From positions 1,102,319 to 1,166,318 of the forward strand of contig RQTK01000022.1 of the NCBI GenBank assembly GCA_003991915.1: 64,000 nt of DNA. The letters run 5' to 3'. Numbering within the stretch: the first letter of the stretch is position 1; every line of letters starts with the position of its first letter. The DNA is from Elysia chlorotica. Taxonomy: Eukaryota > Mollusca > Gastropoda > Plakobranchidae. The notes below the pieces were generated by a model. It ran no database searches. It was not told the DNA's origin and saw only the letters and a list, made by a program, of their open reading frames with translations. This document shows, in pieces, positions 12,271-24,104 of this stretch. The translations under genes were made by a program, and so were the position numbers.

Positions 12271-14049
12271 ATCCAATCATTCTACAGGGCCTACTAGTTC
12301 GATCTTAGATAGAGAATTAATCGGTTTGAAACCTTAACCTGAACTCTTCGTTGTGTTTGCTCTCAAAAGTGCGAATGGGTACACTCTAAATCTTAAAGTC
12401 ACTATCTAAGCTGTCATAGTGGCTTTGGGTGGATGGTGTGAATTTCGCTGGTTTTTTATTTCAGAATTAATTCCGACTTTTACCGACTTTCTATCATGCC
12501 AGTTTAAGTCAACACCAATTTTCTGGATTAGAGACACGTTTCCATGCAGCTGTAATCCGTTGAATGACTAGTTCTCTTAATGGGCAAACATTCAATAAAA
12601 AAAAGGAAAGGGGAAACAAGAAGTAAAGACCAGTGGTTCAGTACATACCTCACATTTTTTCACTCTATGTCTTAATCAGTGTTTTTTTCGGTTTATTAAG
12701 AGCATAATATGCCTATATATGGTTAGAAAAAAAGTTAAAATGTAAATTTCTAAAACCTAAATTATAATAAAAGGCTGAAAGCATATTGAAAATTATACAT
12801 TTATCTGTATGAACGTGGTTGAAAGACAGACATTACATAGAACTCGGCTACACGAGTTTGTTTTCAATAACTGGCTGGTCACAGGAGATCGTGTTGTGGT
12901 GTACTCAATCCTGGACACTTTGGCACGTCACACACACCTCTTGAAGAATCTAATGATTATGGAGAGGGTATGAAAATCTTCGTGAAAACTTACTTTATTT
13001 GACACATCCATCGATAGTTTTAGCGGTTTCAAAATAGGAAACCAGTATTTAATTTCGACAATGGGATGTTTAAGTTGGTTCTCTTTTGTAATTGAGACAG
13101 TAACCAAAATGACGCATGTTATAAAAATTGAAATAAATATAAATCCTAACTATCCAGTTTCGTAGTTATCGTATAGCTAATTTGAGCTTGTAAGAAAATG
13201 ATTTGAACCACCGACAAATCTCTTTTTATATGTTGAGCCCTCGTCGAACAGCCTATAGCATATCAGGCGGCAGCATGGTAGTCCGAGAGGAGAGGACTTT
13301 CGGCGAAGAAAGAAAGCAGTAGACTACGTATTCGATGACAGAGAATGTCTTACTTAGCTTCACCAGCTTCTACAGACGTGTTAATTTTCAGTTATAGCTA
13401 TGGTATATTAATTTCCATTCTTGGGGAAGTTTTATTTATTGACTGACGAGCATCTTATGTGTGTCTGTGTTCTGTGCATGCTGAATGTAACAGAGTGACA
13501 GCCACAATATACAGTTACGGCAAGTTATTCTGTTCTGTTACGCTTTTTAATAAACATTCATAGACTAGTTTTACGTTCCCTAGGTTTTCTGAAGAATCCT
13601 AATAAACGGGGACGCAGGGTACAAGATACAATACGAACCTCGGACCTTTTTATCTTTTGTCCAGATGACTATTACATAGGTCTGCCGCGCCTCAATATCT
13701 GAAAAAGAATAATACGTCCGTGTATTTCACGCTCGAGTTTGGAGTTACTTTTAGCAATGGTTGAGTAGAATGGATCTACATGTTATTGTCCCGACGGAAT
13801 ACACTCAAGTTAATTTTAGATTAATACAATATGCATATGAAAAACATGACATAAACAGAAAGTGCAATCGACTGAATGATTCAGTCATGATTTCTGTCAT
13901 TACTGGAGTCATTCAGTCATTCAGTCAATACAGTGGTTACTCGCTCTCTTTGTTTCTGAGTTTCTTGAGACGTGCCACCTACTCATGCTCTTACCGCGAC
14001 ACTACATTGGTCTGTTATCTGAATGTGTTATGACGTAAAAGTTCTACGC

Positions 14050-14300
14050 TAGTTTGACTTATTCCAGGTTCCGTAAAGAGGATACTATCTTATGGCGGCA
14101 GGTCCCATGTTTCAAAAAAATATCTAAAATTTTGTGCAGGTCACAACACAGAGACAAAAAGGGTATTGTACAACTTTTTCCTCAACCGACCTAACGAGTC
14201 TGAATCATTGCAATCGGATCAAGACTCGAACTCCGAATCTCTCATAAAGATGCTGCACACTATGCCCATTGATCTATGTACTTGGAATTCGACATAATAG
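14050..14300 (-). repeat. SINE copy, minus strand
   Basis: The minus strand shows a B box (GGAGTTCGAGTCTTGATCC) near 14,220-14,240 with an A-box-like stretch before it, then a degenerate body with TTGTGACCTGCACAAAA. It is part of the roughly 690-bp repeated unit at 13.9-15.3 kb. Confidence 0.55.
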
Positions 14301-14764
14301 ATGAGCACTAGATATATTGATTTCTTTACAACCAGTGCGTCACTGAATCAGTGAGTCAGTGAGTCAGCAGTGGATAGATCTATCTGCGACTTGTGCTTGC
14401 ACAGGAGTCTTGAGACACGCCGCCAGGTGGCGCTCATACCGCAGCCCGCCCTGACGTCATCTGTGCTAACTGTTCATCATAATTATTGATCGAAACGTTC
14501 TTGTCTATGTAGAATGTAGATTAGACTGATATTAAATTATGACATTATGAGAAAGAGCAATCTTTAGGATAGGTTTACGCTGTATGTTACTTTAATTAGT
14601 TGAGTCATTCAGTCAGTGCAGTGTTTAATTTTCCTCTGAGTTTCCACAGAATTCTCGAGACGTGTCTTCTGAAGATGCTCATACCCCTACTTTCGGTCTG
14701 CTTTCAAAGTCTACTGTAAAGTAGAATCTTTGTCATCGTTTAACGTCTCCTAAGTTCTCAAAGA

Positions 14765-14960
14765 GGGTCTTATTTGGACCAGGGGTCCCAATACGTAGAT
14801 AGTCCGTGTGTTTTTAACATGCTGCGACTCAGAGACAAGAAATATGACACTCCCATCTCAACCGATGCAGCTAGTTGGAAACAATACGATCTAATCAGGA
14901 CTCAAAACCTGAACCTCTCAAATAGATGTCGCGCGCTCTACCGACTAAGCTTTCTTGAAT
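14765..14960 (-). repeat. SINE copy, minus strand
   Basis: The minus strand reads CTTAGTCGGTAGAGCGCGCG (A box) and GAGGTTCAGGTTTTGAGTCC (B box), then a body. It is the counterpart of the 14.05-14.3 kb copy. Confidence 0.6.
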
Positions 14961-15791
14961 TTCACGTGATAGATGGACACTAGGTATTGATTGGTTTACA
15001 ATCTATAAGTCATTGAGTTTACTTGGTTGTTTGTTTGTTTGTTTGTTTTAACTTCCTACATCAGCACTAAAGAGGCTTACTGTGGGCTTGCCATTAAGAC
15101 TTTGGCATGACAACATTACGTTTTGTCAGTCCACACAGAGACAGTACAGGGATACATAAATGACTGAGTCATTGACTCACTGAGTCAGCAATGGGTGGAT
15201 ATTCTTGCGATCTGTGTTTCCACAGGAGTCTTGGGAATGCGAGACGCCGCCAGGTGGCGCTCCTACCGCTGCACGCGCTGAGGTGAGTACTATCTGTGCT
15301 GGCTCCATCTTAGAGGTGAGCTCTATCTGCGCTGGCTCCATCTTATCAGACTAAGATCAGTGCTAACTGCTCGTCATCGCCTCGTCATCTCCGGCACGAT
15401 AACCGACACCAGCTGTGCCCAGCACGGAGGTCCAGGTCTACTTATTGCATGTTTTGGGATTCACACCATGATAACGGATTGAACATAATGATGCCGAAGC
15501 AAGATTTTCCTGCTCGCTTATTGGTCCCGTATATCTAGGATAGAGCTATGATTTGAGGTTTACAGTGAACTTGTACTTTTAGTTTTTTTTAAAGGAAAAT
15601 GCACCAGCAGCCAGTGATATCTCTACCCTTCTTTTATGGAGACAAAGAGCAGAGTATCCCATGTCTAAGAGGCTTGATAATGTAATTCGGTTATCGTCAA
15701 ACAAATCGCGAAGTCTGCATTGCAGGATAGATGATCGCACTGTCATGGAGGGCTGCGTTTTTCACGATTACTTTAGTTGATGTCAGTACAT

Positions 15792-15819
15792 ACTACATGT
15801 ACAGGAGTGTACATGTAGT
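15792..15819. repeat. Perfect 11-bp inverted repeat
   Basis: ACTACATGTAC, a 6-nt loop AGGAGT, then GTACATGTAGT. Just upstream of the long foldback element. TACATGTA words are common in the window, so chance is possible. Confidence 0.6.
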
Positions 15820-15887
15820 TAGTATTAATGAGACCAAGTTCCGGGTATCTCTCTCCTGAAGTCCAATACAAGAGCTTAATTAAACCC

Positions 15888-16073
15888 TAAGGCCAGAACC
15901 AGACTGCCTTTGGGGGCTGGGATGGGGCTGTGGCTGGACTGGGGATTCTTTATGAAACCTCTTGTACATGTATTTATTTGTGCAGTCAAACCAAGGCTAA
16001 AAAATACAAGAGAGTTTCATACGGAAGCCACAGCCCCACCTGAGCCACCAGCGTCAGTCTGGCTGTGGCCTAA
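15888..16073. repeat. Long imperfect foldback (hairpin) element
   Basis: The left arm (15888-15966) and the reverse complement of the right arm (16005-16073) share the ordered blocks TAGGCCA/TAAGGCCAGA, CCAGACTG, GGGGCTGTGGCT, TATGAAAC and CTCTTGTA. The loop is about 38 nt. The size suggests a MITE-like element or a long hairpin RNA. No target-site duplication is certain. Confidence 0.75.
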
Positions 16074-16315
16074 GAGACTTTAAGTTAAATAATAAAAAAA
16101 AGCCTCCAACTTAAATAATAAGGAATCGACTGAGAGAGACGGGGAGAGAAAGGGAGAGAGAGGGGGTGGGAGATACAGGGAGAGAGGGAAAGAACGAGAC
16201 AGAGACAGTGAGAGAAGAAAGAGAGACAGAGAGAGAGAGGGAAAGATGTAGAGAGAACGAGAAAGCTTTCTTTAATCCACGATTCTACTTTTAGATCTGA
16301 GTTTGAGTTGTTGTT

Positions 16316-16535
16316 GTTGCTTAGCGTCCAGCGTTAACACTAAAATAGCAAACAAGTGGACGAGCTCTAAAACCAACGTCTGACAATTTTACGTGCTGCC
16401 TCAGAGCGACAGTGCGGGATGCCATGACTCAGCCAGTCACATTAAACGTACACCGATCTCATCAGTCGGTGACGAATCGCCACAGTCGAAAGCCGATGTT
16501 CTACCCCGAGGCCACCGCGCCCACACGTTTAGATC
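16316..16535 (-). repeat. SINE, minus strand
   Basis: On the minus strand: GTGGCCTCGGGGTAGAACA (A-box region), TTTAATGTGACTGGCTGAG, GGCAGCACGTAAAATTGTC and AACGCTGGACGCTAAGCAAC. The motif order matches the 4.65 and 44.5 kb copies. Confidence 0.78.
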
Positions 16536-16828
16536 TGTTTTAAGTGCTGTCTGTATGATGATTACGTAGACATCTGGCGGTGTCATTATACACCCCTTTG
16601 TCTCTGACAGCTAAGGACACGATATATCCTGCACTGATGGAGAAAGGAGAGAAAGGATTGTGCATTGAGATTTGATCCGCATGGTAACATAGCCTATGTC
16701 TTTCTCTTTGCATCCCTATCTTATTTTGCCTGCCTTTTTATAATTATATGAGTTAGTGTGCCTGTTTATTTCTTTAGCCTCTCCCTCAGCCTGTCTTTTA
16801 CTCACTGTCGCTCTTTTTCTCTATCTAT

Positions 16829-16881
<53 letters not shown>

Positions 16882-17030
16882 AATCTCTCTTTCATCTGCA
16901 TCTCTGTCTATCCTGACCGTCAGTCTGTCTGTCTGTATCGCTGTCTATATGTTCCTGACTGTCTGTCTGTCTGTCTTTCTGTCTTTCTGTCTGTCTGTCT
17001 GTCTGTCTGTCCCTCTGTCTGTTTGTTGTT
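16829..17030 (+). repeat. (CT)n followed by (CTGT)n
   Basis: A pure CT array to about 16,877, then CTGT/CTTT arrays at 16,920-17,030. Confidence 0.95.
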
Positions 17031-17729
17031 GTTTAGTAAAGAAAGCTTGATATTTTAGGTACATCTCAATAACGCTCAATAACATTTTTTTAATGTCAAT
17101 ATAATCCTATGATTTTGATAATTTATTTTATCTCTCCGATCCTATTAACATCAATAATATTCCAATTACATAATTAACCGGCTGATTTTTTAAAATATTT
17201 TTCTTTTAATCCGACACGATTATCAACTCCACATATCTGGTACAATTTTCTATAAAAAAAAAAACAACACATTTTCCCGTATATTTAAAGGCCCAATGCG
17301 TGCGAACCGGTCAATAATTAAGAGTTTTTTTCTCCTTTTCGATGATGTCTTGCCACCAGTGGGGCAACTAGGAATATCGATTGTTCAAAGCTGTAGAATC
17401 GATACAATAATTATATAATTTTAACGTATAAACAAAACTCATGGACAAACTAGAGATCTTGGGAAGATATTGCCATCTGGCAAGGTAATAAACCAGCATC
17501 ATTGGTTTGCATCCATGCACAGGCATACGGGGGAAAGGATGAGAGATATCACACATACACACATACACAAACAGGAAATATAATCGATAAATTGAAGAAA
17601 TAATCGTCCCCCAAGCCTTAAGTACTGGCCGTTGATTTTTTTTAAATTTATTTGTTTCTCTGTGACTCTGTCCCTTTCTCTTTCCCACCTCTCAATTTGT
17701 TCTAATAACATTTAATAGAACTATATGTA

Positions 17730-17773
<44 letters not shown>

Positions 17774-18009
17774 NNNNNNNNNNNNNNNNNNNNNNNNNNN
17801 NNNNNNNNNNNNNNNNNNNNNNNNNNNNNNNNNNNNNNNNNNNNNNNNNNNNNNNNNNNNNNNNNNNNNNNNNNNNNNNNNNNNNNNNNNNNNNNNNNNN
17901 NNNNNNNNNNNNNNNNNNNNNNNNNNNNNNNNNNNNNNNNNNNNNNNNNNNNNNNNNNNNNNNNNNNNNNNNNNNNNNNNNNNNNNNNNNNNNNNNNNNN
18001 NNNNNNNNN

Positions 18010-18091
<82 letters not shown>

Positions 18092-18092
18092 C
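17730..18092 (+). repeat. (ATCT)n microsatellite containing an N gap
   Basis: ATCT units on both sides of an N run at 17774-18009 (236 N). The gap is inside the array, so its true length is unknown. Confidence 0.97.
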
Positions 18093-19107
18093 CTACCTCT
18101 TTGTTTCTATCTCTTTTTCAAAACCGTTTGTTTTGGAGACGTCACAGACACAGCTGTGAAACATCCATGTCAATAGAATAGCTGTAGAAAAAGGTTCACG
18201 TAAAGCAACATTTTTGTTGTACACGTATACATTTTTGATAAGGGAATAAAAAGGTTATCCAACGGGTTCATTGCTAATAGGAAAATCACAGAAATAACCA
18301 ATCTTAGAAACCAATCCATTCTGGAAGAAGATCAGAGGGTCAAAAAGGTCATGCCTCTATAATATAATTTGACCCCTGCTCACAATTTAGTCATACGCAT
18401 CACAAAAAGACACTACTCTACATTGTCTTCATTATTCAAGAATTTCACTTTTTGTTTTCTTTATTCTCGTAGAGAGTCACACAGAAACATAAACTTGTCT
18501 TTTCTTTATTGTCTAAGAACGTCACAGAAAGGCCTTGTACTTCATTGTCTCTAAACTTTTAGAACGCCTCAGATATAACGGTCTCTAAAATACACCAGTC
18601 TTATCTTCATTCTTTAGGAGCTGCACAGAGAAATATGTCTCAAATTTTCAGGAACATTATAGAAATATCAAAACTTATATTGTCTCAGTTTTTGAGGACC
18701 GGCATAAAAATGAATGTACCAAACTCTACATCATCTAAAACCACCAAGAGCGCCATATGATTGTCTAACTCTAAAGTATCTTAATTTTTCATTAAATTTA
18801 ATTTACAGCCATTTAAGTACTTCACTCTTCACTGATTCAAGGATCTTTCATGGAAGCTGTATACGATTGCAGTGACTTCATGCTGAATACTAAATGGATG
18901 GTATAATTATATTAAATGCAGTCAAACAAACTATGTTTGAAAAAAAAAACTATCACAGACAATTTACACACAAAAGAACCCTCTCCGAAGAATGAAAATA
19001 AAGAAATAAACTTAAAAAGTCAATATTGTCTTAACAGCAAGTCATGTTGGAACACCAGAGAGAGGCTTTTGGACAATGCATATGTGGTGCACCTGCTGCC
19101 ACAGGGA

Positions 19108-19336
19108 GACATAGAGAGAGAGAGAGAGAGAGAGACGGAAAAAAGAGTGAGAGAGATGGAGAGAGAGAAAGAGAAGGAGAGAGAAGGAGAGAGCGAGAAA
19201 GAGAGGGAGAGAGATAAAATGAGAGAGAAGGAGTGAAAAGGCGAGAGAAGGAGAGAGAAGGAGAGAAAAGGAGAAAGAGAGGGAGAGAGACGGAGAAAGA
19301 GAAAGGGAAGAGAGAGAGAGAGAAAGAGAGAGGAGG
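19108..19336 (+). repeat. Purine-rich GA tract
   Basis: GAGAGA with AAGGAG and AAAGAG interruptions. Confidence 0.95.
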
Positions 19337-20582
19337 GGGGATACCAAAACCGATGTCTCGGTCTATCACATAATAATGCAGCCGATTTAACGAGTAGAAA
19401 ATGAAATGTAACGGGAACATGTAACTTCAGGTGGTTTCTCATCAAGGAACCTTTCCCACCTTCAGCTGTGGTCTAAATTCAGTGTCGTACAATCAAACGA
19501 AAAAAACAAAAACAAAAAACAAAAAAAAAACGAACACCAATAGAACATGCATCTAACTATGTAACTATGTACAAATGCACAACGTGGGTGTCTTCTGACC
19601 CAAGTCGGTTTATTTATTCATCTTAACATTCTCAATCGCATTTTTTGTGGGCCAAATGAGGTCTGTTTGATCCGCAAATTCTTTGTCTGATAAAAAAAAA
19701 CAACAACTCAAGATCAGGTTTGTCAGATCGCCAGATATATCAAATAAATAAATAAACAAACAAATAAATATACGCAACCGCATTTTATTTAGTCTACTGT
19801 CTTAAATGGATTGCAGGTAATTGGGTTAAAAATATCGCCCTTTCCCTTAATTTGAGAACAATATGTTAGCTATTCAGAACATTTGAGATAATGACCCTCA
19901 CATAATCTCAGTTGTAAAATAGAGTTTCTAATTTATAAGAATACCAAATATTTATGGTATTTTACAATTATGATATGCAATCTTACAGGCGAGGTGACGA
20001 TTGGGCGCAATGAAAAATGGTAAGTTTGAATTACAGAAAACTTGACTTATTATTACACAAGTATTCACTGTATATTTTATTAGAATTCATCTGCATCACA
20101 AAGAATAATCTTACTATTAGTATATAAACGGGGGAAAAGTTGTTTGTAGGGGAGGGTTATCAGATATCGAACCCTGTTTTGGCACGTTTCCCCTTTTTAA
20201 TAAAACGTCATTGGCAAACTCTTCTGTAAGTAACTTATTGTTACAATGTTAGATTGACTTTGAAATAACGCGTATTCTTGCAGCTTTGTTATAGTTTGTA
20301 GTGGACACCGAATGACCAGTGCAGTGAGATGGTGAGTTGCTATGGTCTGTGAATGCTGGTGTAAGTATATTTAATTGAATTTTTTTCAAACACTGGATAA
20401 TCTTGAAATCTCTTAGTGAATTTTCAATAAAAAGATGCGTTGCTGAGAATTCCCAAAGACAAAATTTGTGTATTTATATGTATCTTTTTTCTTTGGGGTG
20501 AAAAGAAGGGACAGTTTTGGAAAGTACGTGCATTTTGAGCACCATTTTCATCAACCAAAACGAAAACATAAAAAAAACCCAG

Positions 20583-20610
20583 CAACAACAACAACAATAA
20601 TAACAACAGC

Positions 20611-20660
<50 letters not shown>

Positions 20661-21291
20661 CTCCAGACGTATCCACTCCCACGCTTTTGATAAATTAAAC
20701 CCATAGAACTGGCTGACCTGGTCCTTAGACAAAATAATGAGCAAGCAAGGGACTTCGTTACGTTTTGTTTTAGCGCATCAAACTAACAGTTCAAGGGCTT
20801 CTGCAATTCAGCTCTGGTCTGAGCAATGTGATGGTCAGATTCGATTACTCGTTAAGTCCAACATGGCTAGGCTTTCAAAACAATCATATTAATTAGTTAC
20901 ATGTACTGAGACGATTATTATTAAGACCCAATTTCAAAGCATCATTCAACTGCATGTGGTATCTCATCTTTTCCTCCCTGCGACTGCAAAGTATTCGCTC
21001 GCGATAATGCCAAGTACATGTACATACATTAAGAAACCAAGTACATGCACTATACCATCTACTTAAACCAAACCAAGCATTTTCATTGAATACCATCGAT
21101 GTTAAAACCTCAAACGTGATCTATGTCAAATTTTATATAAAATAACGACTCTTGTTTTTATCGACGGATCGCGTGGTCTTATAATTCACTACCAATTAAC
21201 AGAAAAAAAACCCAAAACAACAACAATATCAACACAACCCCAATGAACAAAAACAACAACACCAAAAAGAACAACAACAACAATAACATAC

Positions 21292-21324
<33 letters not shown>

Positions 21325-21898
21325 GCAGCGAAAACAACAACAGCAATTCCAGTCTTATCCACTCCCACTCCCACGCTTTTGATAAATTAAACCCATAGAA
21401 CTGGCTGACTTGGCCCACAGGCAAACAAGCAAGCAAGGGACTTCGTTACGTTTTGTTTTAGCGCATCAAACTAACAGTTCAAGGGCTTCTGCAATTCAGC
21501 TCTGGTCTGAGCAATGTGATGGTCAGATTCGATTACTCGTTAAGTCCAACATGGCTAGGCTTTCAAAACAATCATAATTATAAACGAGTTACATGTACAA
21601 AGACTATTATTATTAAGATCCATTTTGAAAGCATTTTTCAAGTGCATGATTGTGGTATTCCATCTTTGCCTCCATGTGACTGCACAGTATCCGCCCCCGA
21701 TAATGCCCAATTCCTGCCACGGGCGTTAAGTAACCAAGCACATAATTATATCTCTACAAACTAATTACACCAAACCAAATCAAACATTTTAACCGCATAT
21801 CATCGATGTTAAAACCTCAAACGTGATCTATGTCAAATACTATGTGAAAAAACGATTCTTATTTTTGTCGACGTGTTCTTTGATTCTCTATCAGGTGA

Positions 21899-21935
<37 letters not shown>

Positions 21936-21945
21936 ATCAACACAA
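20583..21945 (+). repeat. Tandem duplication of about 692 bp with (AAC)n starts
   Basis: Unit 1 runs from about 20,583 to 21,180, unit 2 from about 21,240 to 21,890, and a third partial start from about 21,898. Each begins with (AAC)n, followed by ATCCACTCCCACGCTTTTG and later AGCTCTGGTCTGAGCAATG, at high identity, and ends with CTCAAACGTGATCTATGTC. Confidence 0.9.
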
Positions 21946-22020
21946 CCCCAAGCCGAAGACTTGAACTTAGAGAAATTCTCTGTTACTGTTGTAATCACCT
22001 TGAGTCTAAGATTGTAACCA

Positions 22021-22330
22021 GCTGGCCGGGGTAGACCTGGTGGTAAGTCTTTTCCAGCCGGCAGCGGGGCGGCTCATCGAGGTGTTGGAGTCCAGGCCCC
22101 CTGCCCTCCGTGCCCGGCCGCTGCAACTGGTGCTCAGTTCTGCTCACTGGGCCGAGAGGACACAGCGCTGACTCCGACCACAGCTGGTCTCCGCTGGACT
22201 TTGTTGACCAAGGCTGACCACCAGCCGACCAGCGCGGCCCAGAGCCGACACCAAGCGCGTTGCCGGTGTTAATGAGGCGTGCACGGTTCCAGGCTAAGCT
22301 GGATTGACCCTGGGCTGGGAGACTTGTGTA
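22021..22330. other. GC-rich islet, unexplained
   Basis: About 310 bp of clearly GC-rich sequence (for example GCCGGCAGCGGGGCGGC and GACCAGCGCGGCCCAGAGCC) in an AT-rich surround. No long open frame, tRNA or rRNA match is recognised. It sits directly between the 692-bp and 136-bp tandem repeats. Confidence 0.5.
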
Positions 22331-22389
22331 CAGTGGACATGTATATATACATTAATTTGTATTAGTGTGTTACTCATACACTAGATCTA

Positions 22390-22865
22390 CCTGACGTAAT
22401 TTGAGGTGCATGCAATGTCAAGGTGTCTACAGTTCATTGAAATAAATACGGGACTTTCGTGAGTCATGTTTTGTGACTTTAATACAGTGCACAAGTATTA
22501 CTATTAGTTTTTTGTTAACAGATTGCCTGGTGCAATTTGAGGTGTATACAATGTCAATTTGTCTACAGTTTATTGAAATAAATACGGAACTTTCGTGAGT
22601 CAAGTTTTGAGACTTTAATACAGTGCACAAGTATTACTATTAGTTTTTTGCTCACAGACTGCCTGGTGCAATTTGAGGTGTATACAATGTCAAGTTCGTC
22701 TACAGTTTATTGAAATAAATACGGAACTTTCGTGAGTCAAGTTTGCAGACTTCAATACAGTGCACAAGCATTACTATTTGTTTTTTGCTCACAGGCTGCA
22801 TGGTGCAATTTGAGGTGTATACAATGTCAAGTTCGTCTACATTTTATTGATATGAATAAAGTGAT
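22390..22865 (+). repeat. 136-bp tandem repeat (about 3.5 units, with older degenerate units downstream)
   Basis: AATTTGAGGTG recurs at 22398, 22534, 22670 and 22806. Each unit contains TTTCGTGAGTCA, CAGTGCACAAG and TTTTTTG(T/C)T(A/C)ACAG. Weaker traces continue to about 23,170. Confidence 0.93.
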
Positions 22866-24104
22866 TCCAACGATACATAATAAAACAGATTTCCTGAAAT
22901 CAAAACGAGAGTTGACCTTTATTGAGTCATGTGCTGTGAGAATTTCATACAAAATATTTGCATATCTTTCGAAGTATATAAAATATCAATTCTGTGTACA
23001 TTTTATAGATCTTGATTAAGATATTCCAACGAGACCAAAACAAAAAAGAACTACATTGCCTGAAACAAAAAGTCGCTATTTTGTGAGTCTTTACTGGGAG
23101 ACTCATATACATGTACAATAAAAATCGATACAGTGTACATGCATTAATTAACCTGTTGCCCGCAGTCTACCTCAAGTAATTAAAGGTATTCACAAATCGA
23201 ACACACACAATATGGTTCCAAACAGACGAAGGAAGATACAATTTTCTGATAATAAACATGTAACTCGTCATTTTGTGAGGCCAGTATAATTATGTCATAC
23301 GTCCAAAAAAGTTAATTAGTACTTAAATGAACGATTACACATCGAAATAATCAGAACATTTAAAGTCCCACTGCCCTTTTTGAGCGATTAAATCATAAAC
23401 CAATTCTTGTACATATTATACGACAGCAAAACAAATAGACAAAGAGATAAAAAATTTAGGTTTATCACTAGTTATGAGTCTTTCTTTTACTTTTAAGTTG
23501 TTTATTTTATGCTTTTCCTGAAGAAATCAGAGAGCGAGCCCAGTAGAGCAGGTCGAGATGGTGAGCACCAGGCAGTATAGCGGTGAAATCAATACAACTC
23601 GCCATGGGGGGAGGGGATGTTGAGTGGAGAGACCCGGAGAAAGCAAACACCACGGGGCATTAAGTGGTGCATCTTTCTCTCATCACGTCCACAGGTCTGT
23701 TTCAGTCCATCCCTGTCTGTGTGTCTATCTGCCCATATGACTTATCTTTCTTTCTGCATGTCTATCTTTCCAACTGTCTGTCTCAGTCTCTCTCTCTCTC
23801 TTTTTCTCTTTCTCTTTATTTTCTTCTTCTTTTTTTTTGTTTTGACGCTGCTCCTGCGGCGACTCGATCGTGTTTTTGTGCTCTCATATTTGTTAAAAAT
23901 TGGGTTGTCTTTTTCATTGGCAGAATACAATTTTTGCGAAATTCTACAAGATGAAGTGTTGGTGTTCTTGGAGTATCCAGTTTTCAATTTTAGCTATCAT
24001 TGTGAACACATTCTGCTTTGGTAAACTTGAATATCAATCAACTCCGCCGAATATAATTTGTTACAGCGCCGCCATGTTCCTGAGTTCATGTGCACACACC
24101 TTCC

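Larger units (their letters stand above)
13875..15310 (+). repeat. Diverged compound repeat, about 690 bp x 2
   Basis: CAGTCA/GAGTCAG-rich segments followed by a GAGACGTG or GAGACGCCGCC motif recur at about 13,900, 14,345, 14,605 and 15,170. Between them lie the paired SINE copies at 14.05 and 14.77 kb. The arrangement suggests an old duplication of a composite unit. Confidence 0.55.

Noticed and set aside
22021..22330. 5S or other rRNA gene fragment
   Set aside because: GGGCTGGGAGAC near 22,311 resembles a 5S word, but the rest of a 5S promoter or stem pattern is absent.
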